In this document: piece by piece, positions 8,201 to 13,505 of the stretch | Position numbering within the stretch: position 1 is the stretch's first letter | Layout of the letters: each line of letters starts with the position of its first letter | Source of the DNA: Pseudomonas sp. | GTDB lineage: Bacteria > Pseudomonadota > Gammaproteobacteria > Pseudomonadales > Pseudomonadaceae | Reading direction: 5' to 3' | Assembly (NCBI GenBank): GCA_003525045.1 | Contig: DQGF01000398.1 | Coordinates: forward strand, 1-13,505 | Length of the DNA stretch: 13,505 bases | Notes under the pieces: model-generated | What the model saw: the letters and a program-made list of their open reading frames with translations, nothing else | What the model was told of the DNA's origin: nothing | Database searches by the model: none | Made by a program: the position numbers and the translations under genes

Positions 8201-9983
8201 GGGTAACTGGAAGCCTTTGGCGATCGGCGATCAGTTAGCCACGGTCAAAGGAGTCGACGACGTATCGGTACGCAATATTGACTCCACAAGCACCCCCGAC
8301 TACCGCCTTCTTGATCCGTTAACTTCAAAGCCTTACGGTCCGGCACTCTCAAGCGCTTCTGGCGAGCTTTCATTGGGGCGATCCCATTACAGCACCTTGG
8401 AAAATAACAACAGTCACGTGATGGTCGAGGTTTCTGAAAATACCCGCGTTCGAGAAATGCCTGAAGTTGATGGCCGAACCACGGTGTATCTCGATGATGT
8501 CCCCTACCGGCTGGATGACGACATCTTGCGCCGAGTCAACCTGATCGATGACAGCGAAGCACTGAAACTTGTCCCGTGCCGTATCCGCCGAGTGCCAGGG
8601 GAAACCGTCTGCCTCAATAGTTATGTCACTGCAACTGTCGCTCCGACACCCCCCATTGGCTCAGTGGACAAATCCAAGGGTTATGCACTGTGGTTTGGCG
8701 ACAGCCTCTCCACACCACAAACATGGCGGCAGAATCAATACATCACACGCGATGGCGGGCTCTACCGAGTTACGGACAATGTACCTAGCCGCGTTCATGG
8801 CGATCTGAGAACTCTGGGCTTCAGACAAAACTATCTGGTGCCCCGCAGGAGAATTACCGCCACCATAGAGTTTCGAAAAGGTATTTACGCTCGCATTAAC
8901 GTTCCTGGAACCTATGAGCAGACCACCGACATTCAACGGGTCGGGGCCATTGTGGTTCCCGCCATCGATGATACGGCCGTCCATGTTTTTACCCGGGTCA
9001 ATACCGACCAGTACTATCTCGCGACAGTACCCAAGGGCAATAGTCTGAGCGAACCACTGGCATTCAACCGCCTGACGCCAGCCGACATGGCCCACGGCAA
9101 ACTCGGCGACGAACTATCACGGGTATATACCGGCTCGCTGAATGCGAACAACACCGCCCGAATCCACGGAGTCGAGGCCGTCGAGCGCGCCATGAAAACC
9201 ATGGAAGACATCGCGATCCCGCTTGGTACAACGGCTAATCCTGCAAGTAATATGCGATGGCTGAAGGTAGACACCAGCCCGGCAGAGGCATTGATGTTCG
9301 ATCACTCAACCCGAATGATCGTCACCTCTCTACCGGAGGGTGCCGCTACCTGGACACGCAGTGGGGTAGCACCACAAGCCTTTCGGCAAAAAACAGCAGA
9401 AATCCTGGATACGCTTTTTCTGTCTCCGATAATCAAACCCAGACTTGCCGATCCTTACTTACGGATCCAGGACACAATGTCCAGACTGCACAACCTGCTA
9501 CCCAGAAATACACGTCCAGCCAATGCCAGAAACATTGCCTTCGCCGATGTGATGACCACTTCGGGGCAAAGGGAAATCTACGTCAGTGTTTCCGGGGCTC
9601 AGCGCAGCACCGCCTATTTACCGTTGTTCCGCAGGTTGGGTGCCAATCAGGTACGGCAGGGGAATGCAACGTACTTCAACATCGACTTCAATCAGACTTT
9701 CCCGAAAACGAACCTCAATGTCACGCCAGAGGGAAAGATTCTGGCCATCCCCCGTACTATCAAAGATATCAAAACCTATAAACCGATAGATGCAACCAAA
9801 CCAACCTCGCTGGACAGCGAAAGCAAATTGATCAAGGTTATTCGTGAGAAGTATCCCGACCCAACGCAAATCCGCTCCATCGACGTAGTGTCGACCATGC
9901 GGCCCTGTGAGTCGTGCTCAGTGGTCCTGCAACAGTTCGGACATGATGGCGGAAGAGACGCGCTCAAGGTGCTCTGGAACTGA
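5292..9983 (+). CDS. Very large toxin-like protein with C-terminal deaminase domain
   Basis: A 1563-residue protein with no signal peptide. What can be seen: a soluble N-terminal region (1 to about 470); a charged helical, coiled-coil-like stretch (about 477-520); the segment FVPFWGSIEDLMSGD (844-858) followed by a Gly/Ala-rich hydrophobic region (about 864-952); a strand-rich region (about 1000-1260); and a C-terminal domain (about 1410-1563). That last domain has a paired-strand start NIAFADV (from N1414), D1508-S-E1510, and P1538-C-E-S-C1542 followed by VVLQQF. Together these give the zinc-binding [H/C/D]xE plus PCxxC signature of the deaminase superfamily; the pattern most resembles the BURPS668_1122-type toxin deaminases. 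The N-terminal and hydrophobic parts recall large Pseudomonas proteins annotated as dermonecrotic-toxin-like (DUF6543), but I cannot confirm this. The likely role is delivery of a deaminase that edits nucleic acid or nucleotides in a target cell. The start ATG has AAGAGAG seven bases upstream. No immunity gene follows. Local GC is low: positions 6841-6900 contain 22 of 60 G+C, against 37 of 60 at 10201-10260 in the neighbour. Confidence 0.75.
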   Translation: MQTMISNGASSVPSTSSPTAAEVHQGQLEDYELLITVLRAYSGSLDDFSQMLIKPSVFSPLDQEHETGQGALQQLLEDADYRALCQTNKVSPNHLIVTLKEGAFVYETFNQDGANKTELTLTGNAQWQPLRTRIEKSVSLIGGQIRYDRLISAPRIATYYAMAPWDPTKPAEHQAAIDALREKIASYQLGLEEDFNLLDLKADFTDPLRQASIEGALTADSQEEMQREFITGEIKRVIQSFLPDGVTSPLTHLANDVLVSAEPERVRAQPTAFLKKILQGAEARKLGDRLLSTLDWYGGKPGEETAPHIRVKVVANALQIWFHSQLLEYPDRIAGYDLQSRSNWGKSYKNIWRAFENHLLTSKRASSEKEAIVMARLYLCQFPAEFRITDIPSELSYRGSVVWVNFVTGVTLVKSATPKALYRQSFQKLVNLPLILSEGASQEHLYEVSLARLLPTVDWAVTQGVIPQKPYEEYSQAETERALSELDKHTQELNEAVTRISEEPPKRLSIAEAEIKKLFKQCDLVSNGRKLARKKFSAGARQASGYDKYSFVDVLASGKFDDKKWWVTEGDGITRTDRWIRIDENRTIKTDSPWVTSNGNGRQVVLPPNAELPDVQALFDNEFKRYLESITSAYETLIRTLLASLPFTDRQALEFGEVCVYSLREQSRYKTADEETAEVILPLRTRNGLILQARHGGKNLYYELLPKAGVIRRLDYFNSAMIGGFARPAGQLIDGTQLHVLNAKALPLDWEAHLNGSAPRKNANCAAIVEILGSAFAAAPETTQYLQNTPLTLSSTRSVAISHHIATELLFVDPKALRNFAFGQTQIDRERAELEKLVAITKSFVPFWGSIEDLMSGDRSKQQWGAIGLFLDVLSFALPMGKFAAGSVRLINTAGQIGIRAALPAFGSLTRKLLISTLRAANPLDVIPSLLRGLGNGLRGLGNFVIYITKLTGKGQPYKYVRSLAQLSDMGNWKPLAIGDQLATVKGVDDVSVRNIDSTSTPDYRLLDPLTSKPYGPALSSASGELSLGRSHYSTLENNNSHVMVEVSENTRVREMPEVDGRTTVYLDDVPYRLDDDILRRVNLIDDSEALKLVPCRIRRVPGETVCLNSYVTATVAPTPPIGSVDKSKGYALWFGDSLSTPQTWRQNQYITRDGGLYRVTDNVPSRVHGDLRTLGFRQNYLVPRRRITATIEFRKGIYARINVPGTYEQTTDIQRVGAIVVPAIDDTAVHVFTRVNTDQYYLATVPKGNSLSEPLAFNRLTPADMAHGKLGDELSRVYTGSLNANNTARIHGVEAVERAMKTMEDIAIPLGTTANPASNMRWLKVDTSPAEALMFDHSTRMIVTSLPEGAATWTRSGVAPQAFRQKTAEILDTLFLSPIIKPRLADPYLRIQDTMSRLHNLLPRNTRPANARNIAFADVMTTSGQREIYVSVSGAQRSTAYLPLFRRLGANQVRQGNATYFNIDFNQTFPKTNLNVTPEGKILAIPRTIKDIKTYKPIDATKPTSLDSESKLIKVIREKYPDPTQIRSIDVVSTMRPCESCSVVLQQFGHDGGRDALKVLWN

Positions 9984-9984
9984 C

Positions 9985-11802
9985 TTACATCTGCTGCAAA
10001 TGCCCATAAAGCTTGGCATACAAACCACCATCGGCAATCAATTGCTGATGGTCGCCATCCTCGGCAATTTGCCCGCCATCGAATACCAGCACCCGGTCGG
10101 CCTGCTTCACCGCGGACAACCGATGGGCAATGATCAAAGTGGTGCGATTGCTCAGGAACCGTGCCAACGCCTGGTGCAGATTGTATTCAGTGGCCGCGTC
10201 CAGGGCTGAAGTAGCTTCATCGAGGATCACCACCTTGGGTTCGGCCAGCACCATCCGCGCAATCGCCAGGCGCTGACGCTGCCCGCCGGACAAGCGCACG
10301 CCGGAACGCCCGACGATGCTGTCCAGGCCGTTGGGCAGTTCCCGAACCGTGTTGTGCAGTTGCGCAATTTCCAGCGCCTGCCAGCAAGCCTCGTCGCTAC
10401 GTTCGCGGCCCATGGTCAGGTTGGCGCGCACGGTGTCGTTGAACAGTGCCGGATGTTGCAGGACCACGGCGACGTTTTCGCGTACGGTTTCCAGGCCGAT
10501 CTCTTGCTGGGTCGAACCACCGAAGCGGATGGTCCCGGCGAGCGGTGTGTACAGCCCCAACAGCAACTGCACCAGGGTGCTTTTGCCGCCACCGCTGGCG
10601 CCGACAATCGCGACTTTTTCACCGGGGGCGATCGACAGGTTCATCTGGTTCAACACCAGCTCGTCGCCGTAACCGAAACTCAGTCCCTGAACTTCGATGC
10701 CGACGGTTTCGCGACCGTTGAACGGGTCGATACCGCCCGGGTATTCAGGCTCGTCGGCCCGGGCCAGCAGCTCGTTGATCCGCGACAGCGCGCCACCGGC
10801 AGCGTAGTAGGCGTATTGCAGGTTCAGCAGTTGTTCCACCGGACCGATCATGAACCACAGGTAGCTGAACACCGCCAGCATCTGCCCGATGGACAGGTCG
10901 GAAAACAGTACGGTGAGCATGGCTGCGGCACGAAAAATATCGATGCCGAACTGGAACAGCAAGCCGCTGGCACGGTTCGACGCATCGGTTTTCCACTGCG
11001 AACTCACCGCGTAATCGCGTACTTCACGGGCTCGTTGGCCCAGACGCCCGAGAAAAAAGCCCTGACGGTTGCCAGCGCGTACTTCCTGAATGGAATCGAG
11101 GGTTTCGGTCAGTGCCTGGGTGAAACGCGAGGTGCTGTCGTTCTCGAGTTTTTTCAGATGCTTGACCCGCTTGCCTAACTGCACCGTGGCGTAAATCACC
11201 AGCGGATTGAACAGCAGAATCAGCAGCGCCAGTTTCCAATGCATCCACATCAGAATGCCGGCAGTACCGACCAGGGTCAGCATGGCCACGAGGAAACGGC
11301 TGAGGGTTTCGCCGACGAATTTGTCCAGGGTGTCCAGGTCGGTGACCAGGTGGGTGGTCACCGTACCGCTGCCCAGACTTTCGTATTCACCCAGCGAGAT
11401 GCGTTTGAGTCGCTCGATCAGGCGTACGCGAATGCGGTACACGATGTCCTTGGCCAGCGCCGCGAACAACTTCGCCTGCACGACGTTGAACAGCAGCGCA
11501 GCGCAGCGCAGGCCCAGGGTCACCAACAGCATCAGGCCTATATAGCCCGCGGCTTTCTGCCAGACTTCGGGCAGCGCGTGGTTCATGATTTTCAACGCGC
11601 TGTCACCGTGGCCGAGCAGCACTTCGTCCACCAACAAGGGCAACAGCAAGGGAATCGGCACACTGCACAGCGTCGCCAGCACGGCCACGCCGTTGGCGAT
11701 CCACAGGGCTTTTTTATGCTGAAGGGCCAGGCGACGGATTTCTGCCCAGCTCAGACGATCGACACGCGAAGGGGCTGGCGCCTCATCGGGCAGGTCATGC
11801 AC
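9985..11802 (-). CDS. ABC exporter half-transporter (fused membrane and ATPase domains)
   Basis: A 605-residue protein of the ABC exporter class working as a homodimer in the inner membrane. The membrane domain covers about residues 30-330 with roughly six helices. The ATPase domain has the Walker A motif GASGGGKST (401-409), the Q-loop glutamine in VLQHPALF, the signature LSGGQ (504-508), Walker B VVILDE (524-529) and the H-loop histidine in IAHRLS (H560), so it should be active. The substrate is unknown. The fold resembles MsbA-type lipid exporters, but I did not assign msbA because that gene normally sits beside lpxK. The GTG at 11802 is chosen because it overlaps the stop of the preceding gene by 8 bp, with GGAG (11813-11816) ten bases upstream; no nearer in-frame ATG exists. 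This suggests translational coupling within the trhO-dsbA-like-ABC operon. Its stop is 1 bp from the stop of the convergent toxin-like gene. Confidence 0.9.
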   Translation of the reverse strand: MHDLPDEAPAPSRVDRLSWAEIRRLALQHKKALWIANGVAVLATLCSVPIPLLLPLLVDEVLLGHGDSALKIMNHALPEVWQKAAGYIGLMLLVTLGLRCAALLFNVVQAKLFAALAKDIVYRIRVRLIERLKRISLGEYESLGSGTVTTHLVTDLDTLDKFVGETLSRFLVAMLTLVGTAGILMWMHWKLALLILLFNPLVIYATVQLGKRVKHLKKLENDSTSRFTQALTETLDSIQEVRAGNRQGFFLGRLGQRAREVRDYAVSSQWKTDASNRASGLLFQFGIDIFRAAAMLTVLFSDLSIGQMLAVFSYLWFMIGPVEQLLNLQYAYYAAGGALSRINELLARADEPEYPGGIDPFNGRETVGIEVQGLSFGYGDELVLNQMNLSIAPGEKVAIVGASGGGKSTLVQLLLGLYTPLAGTIRFGGSTQQEIGLETVRENVAVVLQHPALFNDTVRANLTMGRERSDEACWQALEIAQLHNTVRELPNGLDSIVGRSGVRLSGGQRQRLAIARMVLAEPKVVILDEATSALDAATEYNLHQALARFLSNRTTLIIAHRLSAVKQADRVLVFDGGQIAEDGDHQQLIADGGLYAKLYGHLQQM

Positions 11803-12433
11803 AGGCCGCGCGCTCCAGCCAACGGTCGAGCAGCGGCGACAACACACTCAGCGGCTGATAGCCATTGGTCAACAGCGCCAGCTGACCATCGCGTTCAGCC
11901 AGCAAGGTCGGGAAACCGGCGATGCCCAGGTCCTGGACCCAGGTGAAATCGGCAGCCGTTGCGGCATGCTGATCCGCACGGTCGAACGCGGCGGCGAACT
12001 CGATGCGCGGCAGACCGGCCTGCTCCGCCAGTTCCACCAACACACTGGCATGAGTGACATCCCGCCCCTCGGCATAGAACGCATGTTGTATCAGCCCGAG
12101 CAGTTTCCACGCACAATCCGGCGCCAGGCTGCGCGCCGTCACCAGGGCCCGACACGCGGGCTCGGTGTCGTAGACAAAGCCCTCGGGCAACGCGCCTTCC
12201 TGCTTGAACGGCTGGCCGGTGGCTTCGGTCACCGCCTGCCAGTGTTCAAGGATATAGCGTCGGGTCGTCGGCTCCAGCGCCGAGCCACTGCCGGTGCGCA
12301 AACCGCCCACCACCAGATGCACGTCCACCCCCGCTGCGTGCGCCTGCTCGACCAGCGCATTGGCAACCGGCGCAAAGCCCCAGCACCAGGAACACATCGG
12401 GTCCATCACATAGAGCAGGCGGCGTGCAGACAT
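11795..12433 (-). CDS. Cytoplasmic DsbA-family thiol oxidoreductase-like protein
   Basis: A 212-residue protein of the thioredoxin-fold DsbA family (FrnE/2-hydroxychromene-carboxylate isomerase-like branch). The first strand LLYVMDP leads into the active site C14-S-W-C17-W, and the cis-proline loop is visible as GFPT near residue 175, with the helical insertion typical of DsbA between them. There is no signal peptide, so it acts in the cytoplasm, unlike true DsbA; its substrate cannot be named from sequence. The ATG at 12433 lies 3 bp after the stop of trhO, and its own stop overlaps the GTG start of the ABC exporter by 8 bp, so all three are surely co-transcribed. A possible ribosome site AGAGG lies about nine bases before the ATG, within the trhO 3' end. 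The gene appears intact. Confidence 0.88.
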   Translation of the reverse strand: MSARRLLYVMDPMCSWCWGFAPVANALVEQAHAAGVDVHLVVGGLRTGSGSALEPTTRRYILEHWQAVTEATGQPFKQEGALPEGFVYDTEPACRALVTARSLAPDCAWKLLGLIQHAFYAEGRDVTHASVLVELAEQAGLPRIEFAAAFDRADQHAATAADFTWVQDLGIAGFPTLLAERDGQLALLTNGYQPLSVLSPLLDRWLERAACA

Positions 12434-12436
12434 GAT

Positions 12437-13378
12437 TCAAGCCTCTGAAGGGGTTTGCTTGTAGTTGTAGCCGATCGGATGAGGCATGTTGCGCGCCTTG
12501 GCCAGTTCGATCTGCTTTTGCCGGTCGATGGCGCTGCGACGGGTCTTCTCGCTCAGTTTATTCCAGCAATGCGGGCAACTGATACCGGCCACGTAGTGCT
12601 CGGATGCGCGGTCTTCGACGCTGACGGGTGTGCGACAGGCATGACATTGATCGTAGTCCCCTTCGCTCAGGTCGTGGCGTACGGTCACACGGTTATCGAA
12701 CACAAAGCAGTCGCCCTGCCATTTGGTTTCTTCCTTCGGCACCTCTTCGAGGTACTTCAGAATGCCGCCCTTGAGGTGATAGACCTCGTCGAAGCCTTGG
12801 CTGAGCATGAAGCTCGACGCCTTTTCACAACGAATGCCGCCCGTGCAGAACATCGCGACTTTCTTGTGCACGGCCGGGTCGAAATGGGCTTTGATGTAGT
12901 CGGGGAATTCGCGAAAACTGGCGGTCTTGGGGTCGATGGCGCCTTCGAAAGTGCCGATCGAGACTTCGTAGTCGTTGCGGGTGTCGATCAACAGTACTTC
13001 GGGATCGCTGATCAGCGCATTCCAGTTGTGTGGATCGACGTAGGTGCCGACCTTTTTGTTCGGGTCCACGCCATCGACGCCGAGGGTGACGATTTCTTTC
13101 TTGAGTTTGACCTTGGTGCGATAGAACGGCTGTTCGTCGCAGTACGACTCTTTGTGGTCGATGTCGTCCATGCGCGGGTCGTTCTTGAGCCAGGCCATCA
13201 GCCCGTCGATACCTTCGCGGCTGCCGGACACGGTGCCGTTGATGCCTTCTTCAGCGATCAGCAGCGTGCCTTTGATGCCGTTGTCGACCATCGCTTGCAG
13301 CAGTGGCTCGCGCAGGGCGACGTAATCTTCCAGGGTGACGAACTTATACAGTGCCGCCACGACAATCTGTTGTGTCAT
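12437..13378 (-). CDS. trhO: tRNA uridine(34) hydroxylase TrhO (YceA, rhodanese-like)
   Basis: TrhO (formerly YceA/UPF0176) uses molecular oxygen in forming 5-hydroxyuridine at wobble position 34 of certain tRNAs, the first step towards cmo5U/mo5U. The 313-residue protein has an N-terminal ferredoxin-like domain (about 1-100, with GINGTVSG), a rhodanese domain (about 112-215) with the active-site loop C178-TGGIRC and the block [10 protein letters not shown], and a C-terminal part carrying two CxxC pairs (C245/C248 and C268/C271) that probably bind zinc. The length is within the normal range. The ATG at 13378 has GGAG (13387-13390) eight bases upstream. It is the first gene of the trhO-dsbA-like-ABC operon. 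A terminator for an upstream gene ends 47 bp before its start, leaving little room for a separate promoter. Confidence 0.95.
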   Translation of the reverse strand: MTQQIVVAALYKFVTLEDYVALREPLLQAMVDNGIKGTLLIAEEGINGTVSGSREGIDGLMAWLKNDPRMDDIDHKESYCDEQPFYRTKVKLKKEIVTLGVDGVDPNKKVGTYVDPHNWNALISDPEVLLIDTRNDYEVSIGTFEGAIDPKTASFREFPDYIKAHFDPAVHKKVAMFCTGGIRCEKASSFMLSQGFDEVYHLKGGILKYLEEVPKEETKWQGDCFVFDNRVTVRHDLSEGDYDQCHACRTPVSVEDRASEHYVAGISCPHCWNKLSEKTRRSAIDRQKQIELAKARNMPHPIGYNYKQTPSEA

Positions 13379-13425
13379 GGGTGATTCTCCAGGTGGCTAC
13401 CCTCGTAAGGGGTGAACCGGATGCG

Positions 13426-13455
13426 AAAAAAAACGCGCCGGGTGAGCGGCGCGTT
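13426..13455 (-). terminator. Rho-independent terminator of an upstream minus-strand gene outside the window
   Basis: Read on the minus strand, AACGCGCC (13448-13455) pairs with GGCGCGTT (13432-13439) around an 8-base loop, and the stem runs directly into eight T (13433-13426). It would end a transcript coming from the right, before trhO. On the plus strand there is no T-run, so it is one-directional. Confidence 0.82.
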
Positions 13456-13488
13456 GCGGATTGTAGCAAAGGAGCAGCCGTTAGCGGC

Positions 13489-13505
13489 AAGCTTCAAGCT
13501 TCAAG
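13489..13505. repeat. 7-bp tandem repeat (AAGCTTC) running off the right edge
   Basis: The unit AAGCTTC occurs at 13489-13495 and 13496-13502, with the start of a third copy at 13503-13505. Short GCTTGAAGCTTGAA-type arrays of this kind are common between genes in fluorescent pseudomonads. Its full length cannot be seen. Confidence 0.5.

Noticed and set aside
8569..8808. Small open frames within the toxin-like gene as possible immunity proteins
   Set aside because: They are inside the larger gene in other frames with no ribosome sites, so they cannot be supported as separate genes.
5292..9983. Rhs, CdiA or VgrG/PAAR-type effector
   Set aside because: No YD repeats, no filamentous haemagglutinin repeats, no PAAR or VgrG domain and no signal peptide or two-partner secretion region are visible; the secretion route stays open.
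10028..10051. Eleven-base-pair inverted repeat near the ABC exporter 3' end as a terminator for the toxin-like gene
   Set aside because: The loop is only two bases, one pair is a wobble, no T-run follows, and the bases encode the conserved end of the ATPase domain.
9985..11802. Naming the ABC exporter msbA
   Set aside because: The fold is similar, but the lpxK neighbourhood is missing and the substrate cannot be read from sequence.
11239..11946. Plus-strand open frame of 235 codons opposite the ABC exporter
   Set aside because: Gln/His/Arg-rich product typical of an antisense frame; no ribosome site or motif.
12455..13384. Plus-strand open frame of 309 codons opposite trhO
   Set aside because: Antisense shadow of a well-recognised gene; low-complexity composition rich in V, A, F and D and no family resemblance.

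Overview
The window looks like a piece of chromosome from a Pseudomonas of the fluorescens group. The evidence is the close match of several products to known Pseudomonas proteins (RdgC, UndA, an RbdA-like c-di-GMP enzyme, TrhO), a REPIN-type intergenic repeat of the kind common in that group, and the GC-rich coding style. No prophage, insertion sequence, integrase or CRISPR array is visible.

Left part (1-1735): the 5' end of a tRNA-Val runs off the left edge on the minus strand, behind a good sigma-70 promoter with an A/T-rich upstream element. Divergent from it is rdgC (182-1102). A REPIN repeat (1121-1210) follows, then a two-hairpin guanidine-II riboswitch (about 1267-1335) that should control the guanidinium exporter gene sugE/gdx (1340-1654). 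A bidirectional terminator (1673-1719) separates sugE from the convergent minus-strand genes.

Middle (1739-5291): a two-gene minus-strand unit, an RbdA-like TM-sensor-PAS-GGDEF-EAL protein (2579-5038) followed by undA (1739-2533). All six diiron ligand positions I know for UndA fall at the same residue numbers here. A 253-bp intergenic region with an 8-bp-arm inverted repeat separates this unit from the divergent gene to its right.

Centre-right (5292-9983): one very large plus-strand gene of 1563 codons whose product looks like a multidomain toxin. It has a long N-terminal region of unassigned folds, a central hydrophobic segment (about 864-952) and a C-terminal domain with the two zinc motifs of a nucleic-acid or nucleotide deaminase (D-S-E at 1508-1510, P-C-E-S-C at 1538-1542). 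It has no recognisable immunity gene, ends 1 bp from the convergent neighbour, and locally has a lower GC content than its flanks. This is the most unusual item in the window.

Right part (9985-13505): a tight minus-strand operon, trhO (tRNA U34 hydroxylation), then a cytoplasmic DsbA-like thiol protein, then an ABC exporter half-transporter. The spacings are 3 bp and an 8-bp overlap. A minus-strand terminator lies just upstream of trhO, and a 7-bp tandem repeat runs off the right edge.

The toxin-like gene appears to be an accessory insertion between conserved core genes. In P. aeruginosa, as I recall, the RbdA gene and the ABC exporter gene are adjacent, which would fit insertion at this junction.
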